Of a stretch of 64,000 nt of DNA, positions 9,978 to 18,740 are shown one piece after another. Each line of letters starts with the position of its first letter. Within the stretch, counting starts at the first letter, position 1. The notes under the pieces were generated by a model, which saw only the letters and a list, made by a program, of their open reading frames with translations, had not been told where the DNA came from and searched no databases. The DNA is taken from positions 1-64,000 of the forward strand of contig CAMBRQ010000009.1 of the NCBI GenBank assembly GCA_945870325.1. The letters run 5' to 3'. The DNA comes from an uncultured Dorea sp. (GTDB taxonomy: Bacteria; Bacillota; Clostridia; Lachnospirales; Lachnospiraceae). Both the position numbers and the translations under genes were made by a program.

Positions 9978-10009
9978 GGAATTATATTCCTACTTCTCAT
10001 ATTTGTCAA
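9978..10009 (-). promoter_or_regulatory. cysK operon promoter with palindrome over the -10
   Basis: On the minus strand, TTGACA (10009-10004), a 17-base spacer and TATAAT (9986-9981) match the consensus exactly. The palindrome GGAATTATATTCC (9978-9990) covers the -10 box, so a bound regulator would block RNA polymerase. The Rrf2 protein of the same operon is the natural candidate. Confidence 0.85.
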
Positions 10010-10046
10010 CTACATTTTAAGATTTTTTAACCAGTCCTGTTATAGA

Positions 10047-10076
10047 AAATTTAAAGCCGGCTTACGCCGGCCTTAT
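10047..10076 (-). terminator. Terminator after HD-protein gene
   Basis: Minus strand: GCCGGC, a GTAA loop, GCCGGC, then TTTAAATTTTC. It sits 16 bases after the stop of the gene ending at 10092 and separates it from the cysK promoter. Confidence 0.8.
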
Positions 10077-10091
10077 ATGTACTGTTATCTT

Positions 10092-10682
10092 CTATGCCAT
10101 CTCTTGCTGCAAAATTTCCTGTACTTCTGCCTCACACGAACGCATCGCAAAGATTGTCTTCTGAATCAATTCACTCAATTCATATCCCAGCATATCTGCG
10201 CCACGCTCAATGACTTCCCGTGAGCATCCCGCTGCAAAATTAGCGCTCTTATACTTTTTCTTTACAGACTTTACTTCCATATCCTGCACGCTCTTAGACG
10301 GACGCATCAATGCCGCCGCTCCGATCAATCCTGTCAATTCATCTACCGCATATAGCACCTTCTCCATCTCATGCTCTGGCTTAACATCTACTGTCAATGC
10401 ATATCCATGACTGCACACTGCATGGATGATATCTTCACCTACACCAGCCTCTCGGAGAAGTTCCGGCGCTTTGATACAGTGTTCATTCGGATACTGCTCA
10501 AAATCTATATCATGCAGCAATCCCACGATTCCCCAGTACTGTGCATCTTCACCATATCCCAGTTTATTCGCATACCATTTCATAACACCTTCTACCGTCA
10601 GCGCATGCTGAATGTGGAATTGCTCCTTATTATACTTTTTCAACAACTCAAATGCTTTTTCTCTTGTAATGCAATCTCCCAT
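10092..10682 (-). CDS. HD-domain hydrolase
   Basis: A 196 aa protein with an HD domain: H in HIQHALTVEGVM, HD in LLHDIDFEQYP and later D in YAVDELTGLI. This form is close to a widespread family of small predicted HD hydrolases; substrate unknown. The open frame begins at 10715, but the ATG at 10682 is preceded by GGAGAG at the right distance and lies four bases after the Rrf2 stop, so I use it. It is the last gene of GNAT-Rrf2-HD and is followed by a terminator. Confidence 0.8.
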   Translation of the reverse strand: MGDCITREKAFELLKKYNKEQFHIQHALTVEGVMKWYANKLGYGEDAQYWGIVGLLHDIDFEQYPNEHCIKAPELLREAGVGEDIIHAVCSHGYALTVDVKPEHEMEKVLYAVDELTGLIGAAALMRPSKSVQDMEVKSVKKKYKSANFAAGCSREVIERGADMLGYELSELIQKTIFAMRSCEAEVQEILQQEMA

Positions 10683-10686
10683 ATTG

Positions 10687-11115
10687 CTATCTCTCCAATT
10701 CTTTGCCCTGTCCATCCTTCATCAGATCTGCCAGAGTAAATCCATCCATATACTCGTTAATTGTCTTCCAAAGACCTTCCCAGAAGGATAGCGTTGCACA
10801 CTGATTACTTCGCGGACAGCGATTCGGACTATCTTCAATACATGGGATCGGAGCCATGCTTCCTTCCGTCGTTCTTAGTATCTCCCCAATCGTATATTCT
10901 TCCGGCTTATGTGCCAGCATATAACCGCCGTTATTTCCCCTATAACTTCTTACATAACCCGCTCTCGTAAGAAGCGGCATAATCTGCTCCAGATATTTCA
11001 ACGTAATATCCTGTCTCTCCGAGATATCCTTCAGACGGATATATCCCCCGTTATCATTCTCCGCCAAGTCAATCATAATTCTTAAGGCATACCGTCCCTT
11101 TGTTGAAACTCTCAT
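10687..11115 (-). CDS. Rrf2-family regulator, Fe-S (IscR-like) type
   Basis: A 142 aa protein with an Rrf2 winged helix (STKGRYALRIMIDLA, LKYLEQIMPLLTRAGYVRS, GNNGGYML) and three cysteines spaced C-x7-C-x5-C (CIEDSPNRCPRSNQC). IscR uses three similarly placed cysteines to hold a [2Fe-2S] cluster, so this protein probably senses iron-sulfur status or redox state. The neighbours are not iron-sulfur assembly genes, so its targets are likely elsewhere. It follows the GNAT gene by 12 bases. Confidence 0.85.
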   Translation of the reverse strand: MRVSTKGRYALRIMIDLAENDNGGYIRLKDISERQDITLKYLEQIMPLLTRAGYVRSYRGNNGGYMLAHKPEEYTIGEILRTTEGSMAPIPCIEDSPNRCPRSNQCATLSFWEGLWKTINEYMDGFTLADLMKDGQGKELER

Positions 11116-11127
11116 ATTCTCACCTCT

Positions 11128-11658
11128 CTACCTGCCTATGCATGAACATAACATCTTTTCAAAACCTATTCTAAGATCCCCATCTTCACATCCCCCGACC
11201 AGCCTTATCTCTCCACAGGCAACAAATCCTGCCTTCGCAAGCGCTCTCTGCATCGGAAGATTCCCCGGATGCGTATCAATCCGCACAGAGCAAAATCCTG
11301 CCTTTCTTGCCATCTCGAATCCATAGGCGAACATCTTTCCTGCCACGCCTTTTCCTTTACAATCATCAGATACGCATACCCTATGCATAGACGCATATTC
11401 GCCATCTGTCAGCCATTCTCCGTCAATCACTGCATAAGAAGGATCCGGAGTCGTTTGGAATGCGAAGACCCCCAATATTTCCCCTTCTTCTACTGCAAGG
11501 TAGGAACATCCATCTTCTGCATCCTGCGTCCATACTTCTCTGCTCGGATAGCCCCTCTGCCATTGATCCAGTCCCAGATTCCGAAGTTGTCTCTTTGCCT
11601 GGTCTGTGATCTCACACATTCTATCTAAATGCTCTGTGGTAGCTACTATAAAATCCAT
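11128..11658 (-). CDS. GNAT-family N-acetyltransferase
   Basis: About 176 aa with the GNAT acetyl-CoA site: the VCVSDDCKGKGVAGKMF motif (V-x-x-x-x-R/Q-G-x-G/A type), followed by the RIDTHPGNLPMQRALAKAGF C-terminal motif. Substrate unknown. An ATG at 11664 is only one base from the GGAGGAGG ribosome binding site, while the ATG at 11658 has seven bases of spacing, so the latter is chosen. First gene of GNAT-Rrf2-HD. Confidence 0.85.
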   Translation of the reverse strand: MDFIVATTEHLDRMCEITDQAKRQLRNLGLDQWQRGYPSREVWTQDAEDGCSYLAVEEGEILGVFAFQTTPDPSYAVIDGEWLTDGEYASMHRVCVSDDCKGKGVAGKMFAYGFEMARKAGFCSVRIDTHPGNLPMQRALAKAGFVACGEIRLVGGCEDGDLRIGFEKMLCSCIGR

Positions 11659-11696
11659 CTCCATTCCTCCTCCGTATAAAAATATATTTTACCATA

Positions 11697-11735
11697 GAAA
11701 AAGAGAACCTGCAAAACATTTCACAGATTCTCTTC
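11697..11735 (-). terminator. Terminator after copA
   Basis: Minus strand: AAGAGAATCTG, a loop, CAGGTTCTCTT, then TTTC. It lies 50 bases after the copA stop and upstream of the GNAT gene. Confidence 0.85.
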
Positions 11736-11786
11736 CATCGCTCCAATCGAAAAACACCTAATTAAAAGCACGCCTCAGGCATCTTC

Positions 11787-11996
11787 CTACTCAATTCCAA
11801 GCACCTTATAATCCTGATCCTCTACCGTCTTCTTCAGTACATCATCTGCAAGTTCTGCACCAAGTGTCACTACCGCAGTTCCTGCCTCATGACTTACAAC
11901 CGCCTCGTCTACCTGCTCAAGTGCCTCTAAGCACTTCTTCACTCTTGCCTCACAGTGCCCACACATCATTCCTTCAATTTTCATTGTCTTTGTCAT
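11787..11996 (-). CDS. copZ: Internal CopZ-like copper chaperone start within copA
   Basis: An in-frame ATG at 11996 would give a 69 aa HMA protein ([19 protein letters not shown]...), the size of a free CopZ chaperone. It is preceded by AAAGGAGG, with the core AGGAGG at 12010-12005 and eight bases of spacing, a perfect ribosome binding site. In the fusion frame those bases encode the linker KEETT. I therefore expect two products: CopA with a tethered HMA domain and a free CopZ. The signals are visible in the sequence; actual use is inferred. Confidence 0.6.
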   Translation of the reverse strand: MTKTMKIEGMMCGHCEARVKKCLEALEQVDEAVVSHEAGTAVVTLGAELADDVLKKTVEDQDYKVLGIE

Positions 11997-14387
11997 TGTT
12001 GTTTCCTCCTTTTGATCTTTTTCTTTCTCTAACATGACAATCTTTTTCTTATGTTTTTTATCCTTAGATGCATCATGCATCTTGAACCAATTTAATCTCA
12101 ATGCGTTCGTTACCACACAGAAACTTGACAGACTCATGGCTGCGGCGCCAAACATCGGATTCAGTTTCCATCCAAGTAAAGGATACCATATTCCTGCTGC
12201 CAATGGAATACCAATTACATTATAGAAGAATGCCCAAAACAGGTTCTCATGGATGTTCCGAAGTGTCGCTCTGCTTAACCGAATGGCGGCCGGCACATCA
12301 CTTAATCGACTCTTCATTAAAACTACATCCGCAGCATCAATGGCAATGTCCGTCCCGGCTCCAATGGCGATACCGATATCGGCTCTCGTAAGCGCCGGAG
12401 CATCGTTGATACCATCCCCCACCATTGCAACCTTTCCTTTATTCTTCAGTTTGCGAATGACATTTTCCTTTCCATCTGGAAGAACTCCTGCGATTACTTC
12501 ATCTACTCCTGCCTGTTTTCCGATGGCTTTCGCCGTACGCTCATGATCTCCTGTCAGCATCACCACATGGATTCCCATATTCTGCAATTCTTTTACTGCC
12601 TGCGGGCTATCCTCCTTGATGACATCAGCAACTGCAATGATTCCAATCAGTTTGCCATTCTTTCCGAAGAACAGTGGTGTCTTTCCTTCTTCTGCAAGTA
12701 ATTCCGCTTTCTTTTTCATCGTGACTGACACAAGTGCATTTTCACTGATGAATTTAAGATTGCCGCCAGTCAACCGGTCTTCTCCCCAATTGCCGGACAG
12801 TCCATTCCCAGGTACCGCCTGGAAATCTGTAACCTCTGTTCCATCTACGCCATAGTTGCCGCCATGAGCGCCTTCCTGAATCTTAGGGCAATCCTTTCCG
12901 CTAAGTCCTCTTTCCTCTGCTAATGCAAGAATCGCTCTCGCAAGTGGATGCTCACTCTTCTTTTCCAATACATAAGCCATCTTAAGCAATTCTTCCTCCG
13001 ACACGCCGTCTTCTGGTATCATATCGGTTACCTTCGGCTCGCCGCTTGTAATCGTTCCGGTCTTATCCAGGGCAACCATCTGCATCTTTCCAGTCTCTTC
13101 CAGCGAAACTGCTGTTTTAAACATAATTCCATTCTTGGCGCCCATCCCGTTGCCAACCATAATAGCAACCGGCGTAGCAAGACCAAGCGCGCACGGACAA
13201 CTGATGACCAGCACAGAGATTCCTCGTGCCAATGCGAATCCTACGCTCTGACCTGCAAGAAGCCACACAATAATCGTAATCGCTGCTATCGTAATTACCG
13301 CCGGCACGAATACTCCCGATACTCTATCTGCAATCTTGGCAATCGGTGCTTTTGTAGCCGCCGCATCGCTGACCATCTGGATGATCTGTGAAAGTGTTGT
13401 ATCTTCTCCAACCCTGGTCGCCTCACATCTTAGGAAACCGGATTGATTCAGGGTAGCCGCTGACACCTGATCCCCTGCCTCTTTATCTACCGGAATGCTT
13501 TCTCCCGTCAGGGCAGATTCATTTACCGCACTGGTTCCTTCCAGGACAATACCGTCCACAGGTATATTTTCCCCGGGTCTTACTACGAATATATCACCGC
13601 CTCGTACCTGATCGACCGGCACCTCCTGTTCTTTACCGCCCCTTACTACAACCGCCGTCTTCGGTGCAAGTTTCATCAAACTCTTTAGGGCATCCGTTGT
13701 CTTTCCCTTCGAACGCGCCTCCAGCATCTTGCCGACGGTAATCAGCGTCAGTATCATGGCTGCAGATTCAAAATAGAATTCATGCATATAAGACATAACT
13801 GCATCCATATCCATCCGCATCTGCGCATCCGTCATGGCAAATAAAGCATATGTGCTGTATACATAGGATGCCCCCGCTCCAAGCGCCACCAGGGTGTCCA
13901 TATTCGGCGAACGATGCCACAGACTTTTAAAACCGCTGATGAAAAACTTCTGATTGATAATCATAACTGCCGTTGTGAATAATAACTGTATCAATCCCAT
14001 CGCCACATGATTGCCTTCCAGAATCTTTGGAACCGGCCAGTTCCACATCATATGTCCCATGGAAAAATACATCAGAGGAATCAGGAAACATAGAGAGACA
14101 ATCAATCTCCTCTTTAAGACCGGCGTCTCCTTATCCTTTAAGAAGTCTTCATCTGCTGCCTTCGCCGCGGTCTTCCCCTGCGTTCCGGCGGTCTTCTGTG
14201 ACGCTCCATAACCTGCCGCTTCCACAGCTGCAATAATCTCCGAAGCCTGTGCGCTTCCTTCTACTCCCATGGAATTCGTCAAAAGACTTACTGAACACGA
14301 AGTTACTCCCGGCACTTTTGAAACAGCCTTCTCCACACGGGCACTGCATGCCGCACAACTCATACCCGTTACAGTATATTGCTCCAT
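11787..14387 (-). CDS. copA: Copper-exporting P1B ATPase with C-terminal HMA domain
   Basis: An 866 aa copper pump of the cell membrane. The N-terminal HMA domain has GMSCAACS at residues 8-15. Then come the membrane CPC motif ([11 protein letters not shown]), the phosphorylation site DKTGTIT, the HP locus (SEHPLARAI) and [10 protein letters not shown]. After the last membrane segments a lysine-rich linker leads to a second HMA domain ([11 protein letters not shown]) at residues 798-866, an unusual C-terminal location. That tail has its own internal ribosome binding site (see 11787-11996). The promoter carries a palindrome typical of copper-sensor operators. No csoR or copY gene is nearby. 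Confidence 0.95.
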   Translation of the reverse strand: MEQYTVTGMSCAACSARVEKAVSKVPGVTSCSVSLLTNSMGVEGSAQASEIIAAVEAAGYGASQKTAGTQGKTAAKAADEDFLKDKETPVLKRRLIVSLCFLIPLMYFSMGHMMWNWPVPKILEGNHVAMGLIQLLFTTAVMIINQKFFISGFKSLWHRSPNMDTLVALGAGASYVYSTYALFAMTDAQMRMDMDAVMSYMHEFYFESAAMILTLITVGKMLEARSKGKTTDALKSLMKLAPKTAVVVRGGKEQEVPVDQVRGGDIFVVRPGENIPVDGIVLEGTSAVNESALTGESIPVDKEAGDQVSAATLNQSGFLRCEATRVGEDTTLSQIIQMVSDAAATKAPIAKIADRVSGVFVPAVITIAAITIIVWLLAGQSVGFALARGISVLVISCPCALGLATPVAIMVGNGMGAKNGIMFKTAVSLEETGKMQMVALDKTGTITSGEPKVTDMIPEDGVSEEELLKMAYVLEKKSEHPLARAILALAEERGLSGKDCPKIQEGAHGGNYGVDGTEVTDFQAVPGNGLSGNWGEDRLTGGNLKFISENALVSVTMKKKAELLAEEGKTPLFFGKNGKLIGIIAVADVIKEDSPQAVKELQNMGIHVVMLTGDHERTAKAIGKQAGVDEVIAGVLPDGKENVIRKLKNKGKVAMVGDGINDAPALTRADIGIAIGAGTDIAIDAADVVLMKSRLSDVPAAIRLSRATLRNIHENLFWAFFYNVIGIPLAAGIWYPLLGWKLNPMFGAAAMSLSSFCVVTNALRLNWFKMHDASKDKKHKKKIVMLEKEKDQKEETTMTKTMKIEGMMCGHCEARVKKCLEALEQVDEAVVSHEAGTAVVTLGAELADDVLKKTVEDQDYKVLGIE

Positions 14388-14517
14388 TCACAATCCCTCC
14401 TGTCGTCTTTTCTTAGCAAATAAATCTTCCTTATCATCATTTCCCACTATGTAGATTACATACTGGGTATCATAAGTTCATGAATATCTATATTATTGCA
14501 TTTTCCCTTTCCAGCAC

Positions 14518-14546
14518 ATTATATACCCCAACGGGGTATAATGCAA
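14518..14546 (-). promoter_or_regulatory. copA promoter with palindromic operator in the spacer
   Basis: Minus strand: -35 TTGCAT (14546-14541), a 17-base spacer, -10 TATAAT (14523-14518). The spacer is almost wholly the palindrome TATACCCCAACGGGGTATA (14522-14540). The C4/G4 arms resemble operators of CsoR-type copper repressors. The fit of operator to spacer implies repression by direct occlusion. Confidence 0.85.
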
Positions 14547-14555
14547 TACCAAAAT

Positions 14556-14591
14556 AAAAAAGAACCAGAATATTTCCGATTCTTTTTTATC
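14556..14591 (-). terminator. Terminator after hxlB
   Basis: Minus strand: AAAAAAGAATC, a short loop, a partly complementary GGTTCTTTTTT and further T/A bases, about 20 bases beyond the hxlB stop. Confidence 0.75.
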
Positions 14592-14611
14592 AATAATTTT
14601 TATAAGGAAAT

Positions 14612-15175
14612 TTATTCAAGATCAGCATGCCTTAAGAACATCGTCTCAGAAGTCTCATTCATCCGTTCCATCAGTTCCAGAATCATCCCATCATAAGTCA
14701 AAAACGTGATCTGCTCAAATGCGGATCCCATCGGCTGAATCGATGTAAGATTCATTCCTGCATTCTTAAGTTTGGGCGATACACCCGGAAGTACTACGAC
14801 CACATCTGCCATCTGCGCGATTGTAGACGCATTATCCATGGTGATCAAAGCAATCTTCACACCATTCTTCTTCGCTTTCCTGGACATAGCAACCAGGCTC
14901 TCTGTCTCTCCGGAACCTGACCCTACAATCAGCAAATCTCCCGGCTGTGTGTGCGGATTGGATATCTCTCCCACACTGCTGACAGACAATCCCAGATGCA
15001 TCATACGATTGGTAAATGCCCGAATCGCTACTCCGCTTCGTCCTGCCCCTGCTGTGAAGATATGGTTCGCTTCCAAGATAATATCTACAAATCTATCTAA
15101 CTGTTCATCATTTACATATTGAAGATTATTCGTCAATTCCTTTAAAATCTCTGCCGTATTCTTTTTTACACTCAT
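14612..15175 (-). CDS. hxlB: 6-phospho-3-hexuloisomerase (SIS domain)
   Basis: Isomerises 3-hexulose-6-phosphate to fructose-6-phosphate. This 187 aa single SIS-domain protein has GAGRSGVAIRAFTNRMMHLG and VGSGSGETESLV, matching the HxlB/PHI family in length and motifs. It follows hxlA by 20 bases. In organisms lacking a full pentose phosphate branch, the pair can run in reverse to make ribulose-5-phosphate; otherwise it fixes formaldehyde. The sequence does not say which direction is used. Confidence 0.92.
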   Translation of the reverse strand: MSVKKNTAEILKELTNNLQYVNDEQLDRFVDIILEANHIFTAGAGRSGVAIRAFTNRMMHLGLSVSSVGEISNPHTQPGDLLIVGSGSGETESLVAMSRKAKKNGVKIALITMDNASTIAQMADVVVVLPGVSPKLKNAGMNLTSIQPMGSAFEQITFLTYDGMILELMERMNETSETMFLRHADLE

Positions 15176-15195
15176 AATTATCTATCTCCTATTTT

Positions 15196-15864
15196 TTATC
15201 TGCTTATTTTTTCATCTGACTCAGCATAATAATTTTCGATATGGCTTGCCAGTTCTCTGGCAACAGCAACCGGGTCTTCTGCATGTGCAATACCGCCGCC
15301 AACAATAATAATCTCCGGTTCATACGCAAGGTAATCATCAATCGTCTGGACATTCACCCCGCCAGCCACCGCGATAGCCGTGTGCTTTACACAGGAGCGC
15401 ATCTCTTTCAGATCATCTAATGGGGTTCTGCCCACTGCCTGTTGGTCTACACCTGTATGGACAGAGATTACATCCACTCCCATTTCTTCTATTTGGGCAA
15501 TTCTCTCCTTTAGGTCGGATACGCAGATCATATCTACCATTACTTTCTTGCCGGCTCTCTTTGCCGTGGATACTACATCTGCGATTGTCAGGTCATCGGT
15601 AACCGCAAGCACGGTTGCATAGTCAGCACCCGCTTGATAAGCAAGATCTGCTTCATAGCCGCCGGCATCCATAATCTTGCCATCACACAAAATCTCTAAT
15701 TCCGGGAAACATGCTCTAATCCTGCGTACAGCCTCCATTCCATATTCCATCATAAAAGGGGTTCCAACTTCTATAATATCAATACTATCTTGTACCTTAT
15801 GAAGCAATTCTAATGCTCCCTCCAAAGTAATATCATCCAATGCAATCTGTAATTTTGATCTCAT
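15196..15864 (-). CDS. hxlA: 3-hexulose-6-phosphate synthase
   Basis: A 222 aa TIM-barrel lyase of the HPS/KGPDC family joining formaldehyde and ribulose-5-phosphate, or the reverse. Visible motifs are LQIALDD, EVGTPFMMEYG, CDGKIMDAGGYEADLAYQAG, SVHTGVDQQA and VAGGV. Pairing with hxlB argues for HPS over 3-keto-L-gulonate-6-phosphate decarboxylase. The frame opens five codons earlier, but those codons are the AGGAGG ribosome binding site, so the ATG at 15864 is the start. It is divergent from a DeoR regulator. Confidence 0.9.
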   Translation of the reverse strand: MRSKLQIALDDITLEGALELLHKVQDSIDIIEVGTPFMMEYGMEAVRRIRACFPELEILCDGKIMDAGGYEADLAYQAGADYATVLAVTDDLTIADVVSTAKRAGKKVMVDMICVSDLKERIAQIEEMGVDVISVHTGVDQQAVGRTPLDDLKEMRSCVKHTAIAVAGGVNVQTIDDYLAYEPEIIIVGGGIAHAEDPVAVARELASHIENYYAESDEKISR

Positions 15865-15917
15865 CTTTTCCTCCTTCATGTCAACAGTATATTTATTTAA
15901 TTTAACAACTTATCGCA

Positions 15918-15946
15918 AGTATATAATTGTGTTTAGTTGTTGTCAA
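15918..15946 (-). promoter_or_regulatory. hxlA promoter
   Basis: Minus strand: TTGACA (15946-15941), a 17-base spacer, TATACT (15923-15918). One copy of the ATTGTGTTTA repeat lies inside the spacer. Confidence 0.8.
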
Positions 15947-15996
15947 TAGTTTTTATTGTGTTTTATTGCGATTTCAATTGTAATTAATTGCGATTT
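15926..15996. promoter_or_regulatory. Direct repeats, probable DeoR operators
   Basis: Four related decamers on the plus strand: ATTGTGTTTA (15926), ATTGTGTTTT (15955), ATTGCGATTT (15965) and ATTGCGATTT (15987). The last two are 22 bases apart, about two helical turns. They fill the gap between hxlA and the divergent DeoR-type gene, where DeoR proteins usually bind direct repeats. Confidence 0.6.
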
Positions 15997-16092
15997 TTTT
16001 AATTTATTTATGGTTTTTGTTGTTTTCTCTTGTTTTTTTTATTGATTCTGCTATCATAATAGATAAGAATAATCCCACTAAGGAGATCCTCT

Positions 16093-16866
16093 ATGGCAAA
16101 AAGATTAACCGCTGAAAGAAGAAATGAGATTGCCAGGCTTCTGGTACGTGATGGCAACATCAAAGCCAGTACCCTTGCCAAACATTTTAATGTATCTACT
16201 GAAACAATCCGTAAAGACTTGATTTATCTTGAAGAGCAGGGAATTGCACAGAAAAGTTATGGCGGAGCCATGGCTTCGAATGAATTGATTGAACGTCCGG
16301 TTGCTTTAAAAAAGATGGAAAATATGGATATCAAATCAGCGATTGCTAACAAGGCTTTAGAACTAATCCCGGAAAAAGGAGTCATCCTCTTAGACGCTGG
16401 TAGCACTACCTATGCATTGGCGAAACTTCTGCTGCTAAGAGACGACCTTACCATATTCACCAATTCCATCATGGCGCTGAATCTTTTGTCCGATTCTAAC
16501 AACCAGGTATTCGCACTTGGCGGGCGTGTCAGAGGCAGCAGCAAAGGAATCGTTGGCTCCTGGGCAATTCAGGCTCTTAAATCGCTCTATGTTGACATTG
16601 CATTCCTCGGAAGCGACGGATTCCGGAACCTGTCAGGACCTTCTACTGCTTCTTATGAAGAATCTGAATTGAAGCAGGCTGTGATAGAATGCTGTAACCG
16701 GACTGTGATTCTGACCGACAATACCAAGTTCCAGACCAACTCCCTGTTCCAGTTCTGTGACTGGCAGGATGTATATGCACTGGTTACTAACAGTTCTGAC
16801 TCTGCGGATTTTCAAACTCTCGCTGCTAAGATTGGAGAAAAAACAAAAGTGCTTCTTGTGGATTGA
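16093..16866 (+). CDS. DeoR-family sugar-phosphate regulator
   Basis: A 257 aa protein. The N-terminal DeoR helix-turn-helix spans residues 1-57 (RNEIARLLVRDGNIKASTLAKHF, STETIRKDLIYLEEQG). The DeoRC effector domain follows (LLDAGSTTYALAKLL, ALGGRVRGSSKG, FLGSDGF, TDNTKF). Such regulators respond to phosphorylated sugars. Divergent placement next to hxlA makes the hxlAB operon its likely target, with a hexulose or pentulose phosphate as effector; the effector is an inference. The start follows AAGGAGAT. Confidence 0.9.
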   Translation: MAKRLTAERRNEIARLLVRDGNIKASTLAKHFNVSTETIRKDLIYLEEQGIAQKSYGGAMASNELIERPVALKKMENMDIKSAIANKALELIPEKGVILLDAGSTTYALAKLLLLRDDLTIFTNSIMALNLLSDSNNQVFALGGRVRGSSKGIVGSWAIQALKSLYVDIAFLGSDGFRNLSGPSTASYEESELKQAVIECCNRTVILTDNTKFQTNSLFQFCDWQDVYALVTNSSDSADFQTLAAKIGEKTKVLLVD

Positions 16867-16890
16867 GTGAAGATTCTTGGGCACACAACG

Positions 16891-16975
16891 AAAAAGGGGA
16901 CAGGGCAAATCGAATTGGGGACGGGGGAAAATGAAAAAACCCCCGTCCCCAATTCGATTTGCCCTGTCCCTTTTT
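16891..16975. repeat. GGGGACGGGGG hairpin repeat, copy B (nested, ~36-bp arms)
   Basis: Two joined repeat units: outer arms with GGGACAGGGCAAATCGAATT and inner arms GGGGACGGGGG, around an AAAATGAAAAAA loop. Apart from one extra G the arms match completely. It lies between the convergent deoR-type and trmO genes and ends in TTTTT on the plus strand, so it should work as a bidirectional terminator. It is the longest of the five copies. Confidence 0.85.
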
Positions 16976-17669
16976 ACTCCATCTCATTCTTTCTAATCTC
17001 GCATACTGTCAATATTTCTTCCTGCACTTTGAACCGGACTTCCATCCCGGCATACTCCATCCCGTACACCCGGTCCGGATTCTTCTGATAGGACGGTCTT
17101 GGATCTTGTGACAATATCTGCTTTAACGATTCCCGTTTATCCCCAGGCACAACTGCGAGCCACTCCTCCGGGATCTCCACCTTCAGGCGATATCCCTTGA
17201 CCCGCTCGGCAAAGCCGCCTGTCGCTTCCGCATGGCAGTCCACATAAGGAAGATAAGGCTTAATATCATAGATCGGCGTTCCATCCATCAAATCTGCGCC
17301 CTTGATATGCAGCACAGCTCCTACTCCTTCCCGCATCTCAACTCTCTCTAATTTCACACAGGACAAGCCCACTGGATTCGGACGAAACGGTGAACGGGTA
17401 GCAAATACTCCCACCCGCTGGTTTCCACCCAGACGCGGCGGTCTTACCGTTGGACTCCACTCTTCTCTCACGGCTTCTGAGAATTCCCAGAGAAGCCATA
17501 GATGAGAGTATTCCTCGATTCCCCTTAGTGCATCCTGATTCCTGTATTCTGGCTCGAAGATAATCTCTCCTTGCGTATCTGCCAGACCGCTCTGCCGTGG
17601 AATACCGAATTTTGTTGGGAAATCAGTATGTATATATGCAATTGTCTTCAATGTCAGTCCGAATTTCAT
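16974..17669 (-). CDS. trmO: tRNA (N6-threonylcarbamoyladenosine37-N6)-methyltransferase
   Basis: A 231 aa TrmO/TsaA (YaeB-type) protein that methylates t6A at position 37 of tRNA-Thr using SAM. Visible motifs are FGIPRQSG, EYSHLWLLWEF, GVFATRSPFRPNPVGLS, DGTPIYDIKPYLPYVD and the C-terminal QDPRPSYQ followed by DRVYG. The frame opens eight codons earlier; the ATG at 17669, behind GGAGAG, begins the conserved part. Its stop lies inside the right arm of repeat copy B. Confidence 0.92.
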   Translation of the reverse strand: MKFGLTLKTIAYIHTDFPTKFGIPRQSGLADTQGEIIFEPEYRNQDALRGIEEYSHLWLLWEFSEAVREEWSPTVRPPRLGGNQRVGVFATRSPFRPNPVGLSCVKLERVEMREGVGAVLHIKGADLMDGTPIYDIKPYLPYVDCHAEATGGFAERVKGYRLKVEIPEEWLAVVPGDKRESLKQILSQDPRPSYQKNPDRVYGMEYAGMEVRFKVQEEILTVCEIRKNEME

Positions 17670-17722
17670 CTCTTCTCTCCCATACACGACCAATCATACA
17701 CAGATGATTCCCTCTTGTTATC

Positions 17723-18559
17723 CTAAATCGTATCTAACCTTGCTTTGATCATCGCGATTTCTTCCTTATGTCCCGCATCATCCAACGGCGTTTCCAGATA
17801 GAATGGCAGTTCCTTAAGCGCCGGATGCTTAAGTACTCCTAATAATGCCTCCCATCCGATCTCTCCCGCTCCAATCGTCGCATGCCTGTCCTTATGTGAC
17901 TCAAAAGGCATCATACTGTCATTCAGATGGATTGCTTTTAAAAGATCAAGTCCAAGCACGCGGTCAAACTCCTCGAGCACACCGTCCAGATCATGAATAA
18001 TATCATATCCCGCAGCGAATACATGACAAGTATCCAGACAAATTCCGATCCTTTCCGGATGTTTTACTCCGTCCCGGATTGCTTTCAGGTGCTCGAATCT
18101 TGCTCCAATCTCCGTTCCCTTTCCTGTCATTGTTTCCAAAAGTACCGTAATCTTCTCGTCTCCTGTAATTGCCTGATCAAGCCCGGCAATAATGTTCCGG
18201 ATTCCTCTCTCCACACCGATTCCTGTATGGCTTCCCGGATGGAATACCATATTCTCAATTCCGAGGGCATCCATTCTGGCAACATCCTCCCGGATGACCG
18301 TGCAGGCGAATTCATACACCTTCTCCTGATCGCTGGCAAGATTCATGGTATAAGGCGCATGGGCAAGCAGTGATCCGAATTGATGGTTTTTTCGTATCTC
18401 CTGAAATCTCCCTATCTCTTCCTCTGTATATATTTTAAAATTCGATCCCCTAGGATTGCGGCTGAAGATCTGCATGGTATTCGCTTCCATCTTCACTACA
18501 TTCTCGGCAGTCTTCGCCAGACCCTTGGCAATCGACATATGTGTTCCTATTGTCAGCAT
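17723..18559 (-). CDS. nfo: Endonuclease IV (AP endonuclease)
   Basis: Cuts DNA at abasic sites for base excision repair. The 278 aa TIM-barrel enzyme has the family segments [93 protein letters not shown] and YLETPLDD, which carry the three-zinc ligands. The reading frame stays open 45 codons further, but AGGAGG just before the ATG at 18559 fixes the start. Confidence 0.96.
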   Translation of the reverse strand: MLTIGTHMSIAKGLAKTAENVVKMEANTMQIFSRNPRGSNFKIYTEEEIGRFQEIRKNHQFGSLLAHAPYTMNLASDQEKVYEFACTVIREDVARMDALGIENMVFHPGSHTGIGVERGIRNIIAGLDQAITGDEKITVLLETMTGKGTEIGARFEHLKAIRDGVKHPERIGICLDTCHVFAAGYDIIHDLDGVLEEFDRVLGLDLLKAIHLNDSMMPFESHKDRHATIGAGEIGWEALLGVLKHPALKELPFYLETPLDDAGHKEEIAMIKARLDTI

Positions 18560-18654
18560 GATTTCCTCCTTATTGAATTTACCTAAAACCAAACTATGTT
18601 GTAGGGAAAACTTTGTTACGAGAATCATCACATCACAACAAAGAATACAAAAGC

Positions 18655-18701
18655 AAAACCAATGATTATGATACATTATCATGCACAAAATCATTGGTTC
18701 T
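18655..18701 (-). terminator. Terminator after cheY
   Basis: Minus strand: AACCAATGATT, a loop with its own ATGATA/ATCAT pairing, AATCATTGGTT, then TTGCTTTTG. It lies 40 bases after the cheY stop. Confidence 0.8.
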
Positions 18702-18740
18702 GTATTGATTTACATAAAAGATGCTTTCAATGCCCTGCCG

